Below, piece by piece: positions 1 to 12,300 of a stretch of 64,000 nt of DNA (position 1 is its first letter; every line of letters starts with the position of its first letter). The notes beneath the pieces were generated by a model. That model worked only from the letters and a program-made list of their open reading frames with translations, had not been told where the DNA came from and did not search any database. The position numbers were made by a program, and so were the translations under genes. This DNA comes from Lamellibrachia columna (taxonomy: Eukaryota > Annelida > Polychaeta > Sabellida > Siboglinidae), in the NCBI GenBank assembly GCA_963662155.1, contig OY759268.1:55018957-55082956 (forward strand), given 5' to 3'.

Positions 1-147
1 TTAGTACATACTGTAAAATATGCCTCCCCCACTTATATTCTGCTGGGCGCACGCAGTGGTCCGGGAAGGCAGTTCTCACAGATGTATAATAATTTATTTA
101 ATTGTCCGTCTTCTTAGCGCTCGCCAAGTCGACATTTATAATTGAGT
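1..147. other. Unassigned non-genic start of window
   Basis: I see no gene, RNA or repeat here. The stretch leads directly into the 44-bp array. Confidence 0.5.
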
Positions 148-902
148 ACCAATGAGTACATAAATTACTACAGGGTGTAGTCAATGCATTGTTCAATGAG
201 TACATAAAGTGCTACAGGGGTGTAGTCAATGCATTGTTCAATGAGTACATAAAGTGCTACAGGGGTGTAGTCAATGCATTGTTCAATGAGTACATAAAGT
301 ACTACAGGGTGTAGTCAATGCATTGTTCAATGAGTACATAAAGTACTACAGGGTGTAGTCAATGCATTGTTCAATGAGTACATAAAGTACTACAGGGTGT
401 AGTCAATGCATTGTTCAATGAGTACATAAAGTACTACAGGGTGTAGTCAATGCATTGTTCAATGAGTACATAAAGTACTACAGGGTGTAGTCAATGCATT
501 GTTCAATGAGTACATAAAGTACTACACGGTGTAGTCAATGCATTGTTCCATGAGTACATAAAGTACTACAGGGTGTAGTCAATGCATTGTTCAATGAGTA
601 CATAAAGTACTACAGATGTGTAGTCAATGCATTGTTCAATAAGTACATAAAGTACTACAGGGTGTAGTCAATGCATTGTTCAATGAGTACATAAAGTACT
701 ACAGGGTGTAGTCAATGCATTGTTCAATGAGTACATAAAGTAATACAGGGTGTAGTCAATGCATTGTTCAATGAGTACATAAAGTACTACAGGGTGTAGT
801 CAATGCATTGTTCAATGAGTACATAAAGTACTACAGATGTGTAGTCAATGCATTGTTCAATGAGTACATAAAGTACTACAGGGGTGTAGACAACACATTG
901 TT
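148..902. repeat. 44-bp minisatellite, about 17 copies
   Basis: Each unit contains the words AATGAGTACATAAAGTACTA and GTAGTCAATGCATTGTTC at a 44-bp period. Variants include GGGG for GGG, ACAGATG for ACAGGG, and single substitutions. The last unit decays into unique sequence at about 890-902. The period is not a multiple of three and no frame stays open, so this is non-coding satellite DNA. Confidence 0.95.
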
Positions 903-1338
903 CGAAGTTGAAAACGAAAAATAGCAGTGAAGATAAATACAACCGTAAACACTAAAACATTGTGAGAGGAAACTTCACTGAACATAATATAGACTCTTAA
1001 AATCTAAAAGATTTTACATGTAAACTCTGACAGAAAATGTTTAATTCTAATGATAAGGCAGGTATGGCCCACCAGGGCCACTCTTACTGATAATTGTGAT
1101 GCCTAAAATGCGGCATGACTAATAGTCTTACCGGCCCCTTGGAATCATTAGAGGTTATGCAATTGCCTAAATACTCAGTACGTTTTATCATTGGTAAACT
1201 TGTTAAACCGCCTCCGTTTCAACCGCTGGACAGTGACGTTTTCCGGAAGTGTCCTTGCCAAATGTGCAAATTAAATGTTTGGAGCCGAACCCTTCCAGGT
1301 CAAGTCAATTTAGTAAATGTCAGAATTAGACAGCTGCA
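903..1338. other. Unique sequence, nothing recognised
   Basis: This is AT-rich with one short open stretch (1115-1384) that runs into the next array. I see no motif or splice structure that supports a gene. Confidence 0.4.
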
Positions 1339-2576
1339 TTTGTTTTCCACAAGGGAGGAAGGAAGTGCCTTAACATTGTTATAATCCTTTGACAAAATAA
1401 GGAGTTTGTTTTCCACAAGGGAGGAAGGAAGTGCCTTAACATTGTTATAATCCTTTGACAAAATAAGGAGTTTGTTTTCCACAAGGGAGGAAGGAAGTGC
1501 CTTAACATTATTATAATCCTTTGACAAAATAAGGAGTTTGTTTTCCACAAGGGAGGAAGGAAGTGCCTTAACATTATTATAATCCTTTGACAAAATAAGG
1601 AGTTTGTTTTCCACAAGGGAGGAAGGAAGTGCCTTAACATTATTATAATCCTTTGACAAAATAAGGAGTTTTTCATTATGTCAATATGTCATTATGTCAT
1701 TTGTTTTCCATAAGGGAGGAAGGAAGTGCCTTAACATTATTATAATCCTTTGACAAAATAAGGAGTTTGTCATTATGTCATTTGTTTTCCATAAGGGAGG
1801 AAGGAAGTGCCTTAACATTATTATAATCCTTTGACAAATTAAGGAGTTTGTCATTATGTCATTTGTTTTCATAAGGGAGGAAGGAAGTGCCTTAACATTA
1901 TTATAATCTTTTGACAAAATAAGGAGTTTGTCATTATGTCATTATGTCATTTGTTTTCCACAAGGGAGGAAGGAAGTGCCTTAACATTATTATCATCTTT
2001 TGACAAAATAAGGAGTTTGTAATTATGTCATTATGTCATTATGTCATTTGTTTTCCATAAGGGAGGAAGGAAGTGCCTTAACATTATTATCATCTTTTGA
2101 CAAAATAAGGAGTTTGTCATTATGTCATTATGTCATTATGTCATTTGTTTTCCACAAGGGAGGAAGGAAGTGCCTTAACATTATTATCATCCTTTGACAA
2201 AATAAGGAGTGTGTCATTATGTCATTATGTCATTTGTTTTCCATAAGGGAGGAAGGAAGTGCCTTAACATTATTATCATCCTTTGACAAAATAAGGAGTT
2301 TGTCATTATGTCATTATGTCATTTGTTTTCATAAGGGAGGAAGGAAGTGCCTTAACATTATTATAATCTTTTGACAAAATAAGGAGTTTGTCATTATGTC
2401 ATTATGTCATTTGTTTTCCATAAGGGAGGAAGGAAGTGCCTTAACATTATTATAATCTTTTGACAAAATAAGGAGTTTGTCATTATGTCATTATGTCATT
2501 TGTTTTCCACAAGGGAGGAAGGAAGTGCCTTAACATTATTATCATCTTTTGACAAAATAAGGAGTTTGTCATTATG
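1339..2576. repeat. 66 to about 90-bp variable-length minisatellite, about 15 copies
   Basis: The core is GGGAGGAAGGAAGTGCCTTA followed by an ATAATCCTTTGACAAAATAAGG-type tail. The first five units (from 1339) have an exact 66-bp period. Later units also carry one to three copies of the 8-9 bp word CATTATGT/C between cores, giving periods of about 80-98 bp, so a microsatellite sits inside a minisatellite. Several overlapping reading frames stay open across the 66-bp units only because 66 is a multiple of three. Confidence 0.93.
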
Positions 2577-3329
2577 CATTTGGGTAGTTTAGTTTTTCGA
2601 ACAATGTTTTTTTGCTAATTAGTTATTAAATCAAACTGTCTTATTCTTTACAACCCGTTGCACCAATTCCGACTGGCACATATACTTTGGATTGTGTTTG
2701 GTTCTAGCTACCTGCTCCGACATGGTTATTGTAATACCAACATTTAATTGGCTTTAGTTAATAATCCAAACACGAATGCACAGGATTGTTCCCACTCGTC
2801 CGTCCCCCCTCAAAACAAAACTGGAAAATATATGGCAATGTACACACATTGCTTAAATAGGGAACACTTTAAGAAAATAATTCGTCATGAGGCGTCAAAC
2901 GGGAACACAATTTGTTTGTTTGAAGTTTCGCCCGCGTATAGATGGTTTAATGTTGAAAGCGGGCTGAACATTTGATGGGGCGGTTCTAGATTGTTGGAAA
3001 GGGTTCTGCTGCTTGGGTTCTTCCTAATGTTTTCTCTGTTTCGAGCCAACGTTTCCATCCGATTAAAGGTTAATATCTGTGTTGAAAGTAGGGAAGGGGA
3101 ACCTCTGTGAGTTACACAACACTGTAAAGGTCGCGTGCTGGCCCTATAAGAATCGTAAACCGCATGTGCACGTACTGTCCAGTGGGTCCATAACTGAATC
3201 TCGTACGTGACTCTGTCTGAATAATACAATCGGTGTCGATGAAGTCAACCGTGAACTGTAACGTTTTCATTCAACTGGAAACAAGTCCTTATTTCATAGT
3301 GCGTCGTTATTATTTCTGAAATAAAAAAC
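2577..3329. other. Unique intergenic sequence
   Basis: Short open frames exist on both strands (2748-2975 plus, 2885-3229 minus), but neither has recognisable motifs, start context or splice partners. Nothing is called. Confidence 0.4.
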
Positions 3330-3552
3330 ATTGTTCGTGTCACTATATGTAGGAAGCTTGGAGAGGGTAATTCCCTACAGTAGTACACATTGTTTGCGTC
3401 CTTATAAGTAGGATGCTTGGAGAGGGTTATTCCGTACAGTAGTACACATTGTTCGTGTGTCTATAAGTAGGATGCATGGAGAGGGCTATTTCTTCCAGTA
3501 GTACACATTGTTCGTGTATAAGTAGGATGCATAGAGAGGGTCATTCCTTCCA
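3330..3552. repeat. About 59-bp minisatellite, 4 imperfect copies
   Basis: Four diverged copies share ACATTGTTCGTGT, TAAGTAGGATGC and GGAGAGGG, and end in AGTAGTACAC. The third and fourth copies carry small deletions. Confidence 0.8.
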
Positions 3553-3904
3553 ATTATACACAATGGTTGGCGTTGTCAATCCGTTGCGTGAGGTTAAATT
3601 TCTCTTCCGCGAAGCCTTCCGAACACAATTGACATTTTAATGACCGGAACATTTAAATTATGAAAATTATTATTTATGTTATTAATTGTATTTAACCTAT
3701 ATGTTTAATTTATATGTTTATCTAATGCATCAACTTAGTTGTAGTCATTTATTTTAACTTATTAATTAAATTTAAGTAATTAATTGATCTATTTAGCTTT
3801 TTTATATAACTCCTTTATTTAATTCATTTATTTATCTTATGTTTACCTGTCTTTTAACCACATTTTATTTTAGATTTTTCATTCATTTTAAATTATTTAG
3901 CATT

Positions 3905-3985
3905 ATCTTGTTACCGCCTTTGAGCAGGTTTTTAACCCGGAAACTTGGCACATTATAAATGTATAATAATAATAATAATTGGTGG
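3905..3985 (+). mobile_element. SINE / L2-like 3' tail
   Basis: The order is TACCGCCTTTGAG, then a TTGGCACATTATAAATGTA block, then (ATA/TAA)n. This resembles the 'GCGCCTTGAG ... GGCGCTATATAAAT + (ATT)n' tail shared by many metazoan SINEs and L2/CR1-like LINEs. Only the tail is recognisable. The surrounding 3560-4280 is AT-rich unique DNA without a gene. Confidence 0.5.
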
Positions 3986-4311
3986 AGCTGATCCCTGCAG
4001 TTAAGGAACACGCGTGTTTGACATTGAGGTGTACTTATGAGTTCGTGTCATTGAACGCGACGTTGAGTGAGTTACATATAGCAGGAGCGTTTGGCCGTCA
4101 AAGTGTATAATTATAACTTATTATTAGCAGGGAGCCAAACAACAAACACAATCGCCGAGTAAACAGCCCGAGGCGAACGTTGAACGCCACAAGGCGTCAA
4201 ATGACGAGCGGCCAACACAAAAGTGGCTATTAACTAACAAACGGTGTTTTGTAACAAAACCTAATGAACTAGTGACCGCAAACATTGTCTGGCGAGACAG
4301 GTTCTCAACTT

Positions 4312-4470
4312 ACGTCTGTGTGCGCGCGTGTGCGTGTGTATATGTTTGCGGGCGCGCGTTTGTGTGTGCATGCGTACGTACGTATGTATGAGTGTGTGCG
4401 TGCGTGCGTGCGTGTGTGTGTGTGCGTGTGTGTGCGTGCGTGCCTGCGTGCGTGTGTATATGTGTGTGTA
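4312..4470. repeat. GT/GC-rich alternating purine-pyrimidine tract
   Basis: Degenerate TGTG, TGCG and TACG words run over about 160 bp. They produce a Cys/Val/Arg-rich open frame that is a compositional artefact. A Z-DNA tendency is likely. The flanks 3986-4311 and 4471-4884 hold no gene I can support. Confidence 0.75.
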
Positions 4471-4885
4471 GACGAGAGACGGGCGACGGGGCTACTGTTC
4501 TTGCTTGGTCACGGCTGATTAAGTTATGATAATGTCAGGTAATAACCTGCTTTGATCAACGCGCGTCAGCCATCCACTATTCAAGTCTGCTAAAGTGCCG
4601 CATTTATAATCCGGGGGGACCTTAATCATAAATTAGTGTGCCAAACAATCGCATAGTGGCGCAACAAGTCATGTACAAACAAATATTATCCCGACGCCAA
4701 AGGGGACCCAGGACGACTATCCCTCTCTAATACGTCCCTTCATAGGGTGGCCAGTTTAGGATATGTATTCTAATTGAGTCGCTTAACAAAACTAATTGAT
4801 TATGCATTGAACAAAACTGTATTAGACGTTAGACAGAGGGATACGTGTTAATAATTATTTTACAAATACATGATAGTTTCTTGGA

Positions 4886-5226
4886 CATTGCCACGCTTCA
4901 CGGCCGTCACTCCGGTATACATTGCCACGTGCCACGGCCGTCACTCCGGTATACATTGACACACGTCACGGCCGTCACTCCGGTATACATTGCCACGTGT
5001 CACGGCCGTCACTCTGGTATACATTGCCACGTGTCACGGCCGTCACTCCGGTATACATTGCCACGTGTCACGGCCGTCACTCCGGTATACATTGCCACGT
5101 GTCACTGCCGTCACTCCGGTATACATTGCCACGCGTCACGGCCGTCACTCCGGTATACATTGCCACACGTCACGGCCGTCACTCCGGTATACATTGCCAC
5201 ACGTCACGGCCGTCACTCTGGTATAC
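4886..5226. repeat. 34-bp minisatellite, 10 copies
   Basis: The unit contains GTCACGGCCGTCACTCC and GGTATACATTGCCAC. Ten near-perfect copies occur, with CGTGT/CACGT/CGCGT variation. All three plus frames stay open across it because the unit lacks stops in every frame. This is repeat-driven and not evidence of coding. Confidence 0.95.
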
Positions 5227-5530
5227 ACTCAATCGCGCATTTTTTTGTTGCAAACCTCGATGTTCGTTAAAAAAGTGCTGTATCTTATATTCCCAAATCG
5301 CGGATTTAGGAAGCGCAACCGACGTCCTTTGAAATGTCACTGATATTGGACGTAGCTATTGGAAGGCTGCCATTATACAGAGCTATTGAGTGTACAGATG
5401 TTATCACGGTTCGGTAGTTTTCTTGAGAAATCGTGATAACTTTGATTCTTTCAATGGAACTAGCCAACTGTGGCGCACGATTAAGTATTGCAGGTGGCTT
5501 AATACAAACAACCTCCACTTCAGTTTTGTA
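5227..5530. other. Unique sequence between arrays
   Basis: No motif, splice pair or conserved frame is recognised. Confidence 0.4.
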
Positions 5531-5532
5531 AA

Positions 5533-5738
5533 CGCCGTGTATAACTTACCTGGTCAATGTTCGCCGTGTATAACTTACCTGGTCAATGTTCGCCGTGTAT
5601 AACTTACCTGGCCAATGTTCGCCATGTATAACTTACCTGGTCAATGTTCGCCATGTATAACTTACCAGGTCAATGTTCGCCGTGTATAACTTACTTGGTC
5701 AATGTTTGCCGTGTATAACTTACCTGGTCAATGTTCGC
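5533..5738. repeat. 29-bp minisatellite, 7 copies
   Basis: The unit is TGTATAACTTACCTGGTCAA plus TGTTCGCCG. Seven head-to-tail copies show G/A and C/T variation. The 34- and 29-bp arrays sit only about 300 bp apart. Confidence 0.93.
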
Positions 5739-6338
5739 CATGAGTAGTTTTATCGTAATAAAATGCAACAAATGTTAGTATCGTTTTTGTATACGTCTAA
5801 TGATTTACTTTGTATAATACATTTCGCAAATGTTTCACTGGAAATGCCGCAGATAACTTGTAATACCAGACAAACGTGTGCATTAAAATGATTGTATTAT
5901 ATGTGTTCGACATTATTTTGCATGAATAAATGTTTGTTTTAGTTACATGAGACAGAACGATGGTTATCAATATTCAGTGATACCTGATTTATAACTTAGC
6001 CCTATATAACAAGTCAAGCTTTTCCATAACGCAAACTGGGCAAACAAACGTAATTCTTTGCTAATGCTATCAATTATAAGGTTTAGGGTTATTAATATCC
6101 AGGCGATTGATACTCTATATTGTTCATACCCATATTTGGAACTTTTGAAGACATAATTTTTTTACTTAGTCTTGTGATCGGCGACAATTATTTCGAACAT
6201 TTGAACAAAATAAGCATTTTTTATTATATCAATTGCTTATGATATCTAAACTATTCATACTCTACATATTTCGAAATAAACGATATCTGAATTTGTGATA
6301 GGCTAAATAAGTTTAGGATGGATTTATTTAAATGTTGC
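5739..6338. other. AT-rich unique sequence
   Basis: I see no gene. Read on the minus strand, its first 35 bases are the unique sequence that follows the last 5'-splice-site-like word of the giant array, so part of it may be intron of a minus-strand gene. Confidence 0.4.
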
Positions 6339-9300
6339 GATGGTAATGACAGTAGACTTACTTGACTCGGCTGTGTACACTTGTATGTCATCATTGCTGT
6401 TGTATCTCATAATACTTGTAGCATTGTAGGTAATGACAGTAGACTTACTTGACTCGTCTGTGTACACTTGTATGTCATCATTGCTGTTGTATCTCATAAT
6501 ACTTGTAACATTGTAGGTAATGACATTAGACTTATTTGACTCGTCTGTGTACAATTGTATGTCATCATTGCTGTTTATCTCATAATAATTGTAGCATTGT
6601 AGGTAATGACATTAGACTTACTTGATTCGTCTGTGTACACTTGTATGTCATCATTGCTGTTGTATATCATAATACTTGTAACATTGTAGGTAATGACACT
6701 AGACTTACTTGACTCGGCTGTGTACACTTGTATGTCATAATTGTTGTTTATCTCATAATAATTGTAGCATTGTAGGAAATGACAGTAGACTTACTTGACT
6801 CGTCTGTGTACACTTGTATGTCATCATTGCTGTTTATCTCATAATACTTGTAGCATTGTAGGTAATGACAGTAGACTTACTTGACTCTCCTGTGTACATT
6901 TGTATGTCATCATTGCTGTTGTATCTCATAATACTTGTAACATTGTAGGTAATGACACTAGACTTACTTGACTCGTCTGTGAACACTTGTATGTCATCAT
7001 TGTTGTTTATCTCATAATAATTGTAGCATTGTAGGTAATGACAGTAGACTTACTTGACTCGTCTGTGTACACTTGTATGTCATCATTGCTGTTGTATCTC
7101 ATAATACTTGTAACATTGTAGGTAATGACAGTAGACATACTTGACTCGGCTGTGTTCACTTGTATGTCATCATTGCTGTTTATCTCATAATACTTGTAGC
7201 ATTGTAGGTAATGACAGTAGACTTACTTGACTCGTCTGTGTACACTTGTATGTCATCATTGCTGTTGTATCTCATAATACTTGTAGCATTGTAGATAATG
7301 ACACTATACTTACTTGACTCGTCTGTGTACACTTGTATGTCATCATTGCTGTTGTATCTAATAATACTTGTATCATTGTAGGTAATGACATTATACTTAC
7401 TTGACTCGTCTGTGTACACTTGTATGTCATCATTGCTGTTTATCTCATAATACTTGTAACATTGTAGGTAATGACAGTATACTTACTTGACTCGTCTGTG
7501 TACACTTGCATGTCATCATTGCTGTTGTATCTCATAATACTTGTAACATTGTAGGTAATGAGAGAAGACTTACTTGAATCGTCTGTGTACACTTGTATGT
7601 CATCATTGCTGTTTATCTCATAATACTTGTAACATTGTAGGTAATGACAGTAGACTTACTTGACTCATCTGTGTACACTTGTATGTCATCATTGCTGTTG
7701 TATCTCATAATACTTGTAACATTGTAGGTAATGACAGTAGACTTACTTGACTCGTCTGTGTACACTTGTACGTCATCATTGCTGTTTATCTCATAATACT
7801 TGTAACATTGTAGGTAATGACAGTAGACTTACTTGACTCGTCTGTGTACACTTATATGTCATCATTGCTGTTGTATCTCATAATACTTGTAACATTGTAG
7901 GTAATGACAGTATACTTACTTGACTCTTCTGTGTACACTTGTATGTCATCATTGCTGTTGTATCTCATAATACTTGTAACATTGTAGGTAATGACAGTAG
8001 ACTTACTTGACTCGCCTGTGTACACTTGTATGTCATCATTGCTGTTGTATCTCATAATACTTGTACATTGTAGGTAATGACAGTAGACTTACTTGACTCG
8101 TCTGTGTACACTTGTATGTCATCATTGCTGTTGTATCTCATAATACTTGTAACATTGTAGGTAATGACAGTAGACTTACTTGACTCGGCTGTGTACACTT
8201 GTATATCATCATTGCTGTTGTATCTCATAATACTTGTAGCATTGTAGGTAATGACAGTAGACTTACTTGACTCGTCTGTGTACACTTGTATGTCATCATT
8301 GCTGTTGTATCTCATAATACTTGTAACATTGTAGGTAATGACAGTAGACTTACATGACTCGGCTGTGTACACTTGTATGTCATCATTGCTGTTGTTTCTC
8401 ATAATATTTGTAACATTGTAGGTAATGACAGTATACTTACTTGACTCGGCTGTGTACACTTGTATGTCATCATTGCTGTTTATTGCATAATACTTGTAAC
8501 AGTGTAGGTAATGACAGTAGACTTACTTGACTCGTCTGTGTACACTTGTATGTCATCATTGCTGTTGTATCTCATAATACTTGTAGCATTGTAGGTAATG
8601 ACAGTAGACTTACTTGACTCGTCTGTGTACAATTGTATGTCATCATTGCTGTTGTATCTCATAATACTTGTAACATTGTAGGTAATGACAGTAGACTTAC
8701 TTGACTCGTCTGTGTACACTTATATGTCATCATTGCTGTTGTATATCATAATACTTGTAGCATTGTAGGTAATGACAGTAGACTTACTTGACTCGCCTGT
8801 GTACACTTGTATGTCATCAATGCTGTTGTATCTCATAATACTTGAAACATTGTAGGTAATGACAGTAGACTTACTTGACTCGTCTGTGTACACTTGTATG
8901 TCATCATTGCTGTTGTATCTCATAATACTTGTAACATTGTAGGTAATGACAGTAGACTTACTTGACCCGTCTGTGTACACTTATATGTCATCATTGCTGT
9001 TGTATCTCATAATACTTGTAACATTGTAGGTAATGACAGTATACTTACTTGACTCGTCTGTGTACACTTGTATGTCATCATTGCTGTTGTATCTCATAAT
9101 ACTTGTAACATTGTAGGTAATGACAGTAGACTTACTTGACTCGGCTGTGTACACTTGTATATCATCATTGCTGTTGTATCTCATAATACTTGTAGCATTG
9201 TAGGTAATGACAGTAGACTTACTTGACTCGTCTGTGTACACTTGTATGTCATCATTGCTGTTGTATCTCATAATACTTGTAACATTGTAGGTAATGACAG

Positions 9301-12300
9301 TAGACTTACATGACTCGGCTGTGTACACTTGTATGTCATCATTGCTGTTGTTTCTCATAATATTTGTAACATTGTAGGTAATGACAGTATACTTACTTGA
9401 CTCGGCTGTGTACACTTGTATGTCATCATTGCTGTTTATTGCATAATACTTGTAACAGTGTAGGTAATGACAGTAGACTTACTTGACTCGTCTGTGTACA
9501 CTTGTATGTCATCATTGCTGTTGTATCTCATAATACTTGTAGCATTGTAGGTAATGACAGTAGACTTACTTGACTCGTCTGTGTACAATTGTATGTCATC
9601 ATTGCTGTTGTATCTCATAATACTTGTAACATTGTAGGTAATGACAGTAGACTTACTTGACTCGTCTGTGTACACTTATATGTCATCATTGCTGTTGTAT
9701 CTCATAATACTTGTAGCATTGTAGGTAATGACATTAGACTTACTTGACTCGTCTGTGTACACTTGTATGTCATCATTGCTGTTGTATCTCATAATACTTG
9801 TAACATTGTAGGTAATGACATTAGACTTACTTGACTCGTCTGTGTACACTTGTATGTCATCATTGCTGTTTATCTCATAATACTTGTAACATTGTAGGTA
9901 ATGACAGTATACTTACTTGACTCGTCTGTGTACATTTATATGTCATCATTGCTGTTGTATCTCATAATACTTGTAACATTGTAGGTAATGACAGTAGACT
10001 TACTTGACTCGTCTGTGTACACTTGTATGTCATCATTGCTGTTGTATATCATAATACTTGTAACATTGTAGGTAATGACAGTAGACTTACTTGACTCGCC
10101 TGTGTACACTTGTATGTCATCATTGCTGTTGTATCTCATAATATTTGTACATTGTAGGTAATGACAGTAGACTTACTTGACTCGTCTGTGTACACTTGTA
10201 TGTCATCATTGCTGTTGTATCTCATAATACTTGTAGCATTGTAGGTAATGACCGTAGACTTACTTGACTCGTCTGTGTACACTTGTATGTCATCATTGCT
10301 GTTGTATCTCATAATACTTGTAACATTGTAGGTAATGACAGTAGACTTACTTGACTCGGCTGTGTACACTTGTATGTCATCATTGCTGTTGTATCTCATA
10401 ATACTTGTAGCATTGTAGGTAATGACAGTAGACTTACTTGACTCGTCTGTGTACACTTGTATGTCATCATTGCTGTTGTATCTCATAATACTTGTAACAT
10501 TGTAGGTAATGACAGTAGACTTACTTGAATCGGCTGTGTACACTTGTATGTCATCATTGCTGTTGTTTCTCATAATACTTGTAACATTGTAGGTAATGAC
10601 AGTATACTTACTTGACTCGGCTGTGTACACTTGTATGTCATCATTGCTGTTTATCTCATAATACTTGTAACAGCGTAGGTAATGACAGTAGACTTACTTG
10701 ACTCGTCTGTGTACACTTGTATGTCATCATTGCTGTTGTATCTCATAATACTTGTAACATCGTAGGTAATGACAGTAGACTTACTTGACTCGTCTGTGTA
10801 CACTTATATGTCATCATTGCTGTTGTATCTCATAATACTTGTAACATTGTAGGTAATGACAGTAGACTTACTTGACTCGGCTGTGTACACTTGTATGTCA
10901 TCATTGCTGTTGTTTCTCATAATATTTGTAACATTGTAGGTAATGACAGTATACTTACTTGACTCGGCTGTGTACACTTGTATGTCATCATTGCTGTTTA
11001 TTGCATAATACTTGTAACAGTGTAGGTAATGACAGTAGACTTACTTGACTCGTCTGTGTACACTTGTATGTCATCATTGCTGTTGTATCTCATAATAATT
11101 GTAGCATTGTAGGTAATGACAGTAGACTTACTTGACTCGTCTGTGTACACTTGTATGTCATCATTGCTGTTGTATCTCATAATACTTGTAACATTGTAGG
11201 TAATGACAGTAGACTTACTTGACTCGTCTGTGTACACTTATATGTCATCATTGCTGTTGTATCTCATAATACTTGTAGCATTGTAGGTAATGACATTAGA
11301 CTTACTTGACTCGTCTGTGTACACTTGTATGTCATCATTGCTGTTTATCTCATAATACTTGTAACATTGTAGGTAATGACAGTATACTTACTTGACTCGT
11401 CTGTGTACACTTGTATGTCATCTTTGCTGTTGTATCTCATAATACTTGTAACATTGTAGGTAATGGGAGAAGACTTACTTGACTCGTCTGTGTACACTTG
11501 TATGTCATCATTGCTGTTTATCTCATAATACTTGTAACATTGTAGGTAATGACAGTAGACTTACTTGACTCGTCTGTGTACACTTGTATGTCATCATTGC
11601 TGTTGTATCTCATAATACTTGTAACATTGTAGGTAATGACAGTAGACTTACTTGACTCGTCTGTGTACACTTGTATGTCATCATTGCTGTTTATCTCATA
11701 ATACTTGTAACATTGTAGGTAATGACAGTAGACTTACTTGACTCGTCTGTGTACACTTATATGTCATCATTGCTGTTGTATCTCATAATACTTGTAGCAT
11801 TGTAGGTAATGACATTAGACTTACTTGACTCGTCTGTGTACACTTGTATGTCATCATTGCTGTTGTATCTCATAATACTTGTAACATTGTAGGTAATGAC
11901 ATTAGACTTACTTGACTCGTCTGTGTACACTTGTATGTCATCATTGCTGTTTATCTCATAATACTTGTAACATTGTAGGTAATGACAGTATACTTACTTG
12001 ACTCGTCTGTGTACATTTATATGTCATCATTGCTGTTGTATCTCATAATACTTGTAACATTGTAGGTAATGACAGTAGACTTACTTGACTCGTCTGTGTA
12101 CACTTGTATGTCATCATTGCTGTTGTATATCATAATACTTGTAACATTGTAGGTAATGACAGTAGACTTACTTGACTCGCCTGTGTACACTTGTATGTCA
12201 TCATTGCTGTTGTATCTCATAATATTTGTACATTGTAGGTAATGACAGTAGACTTACTTGACTCGTCTGTGTACACTTGTATGTCATCATTGCTGTTGTA

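Noticed and set aside
4285..5343. Plus-strand frames over the GT-rich tract and the 34-bp array
   Set aside because: Cys/Val and His/Arg/Thr-rich frames generated by repeats; several frames are open at once.
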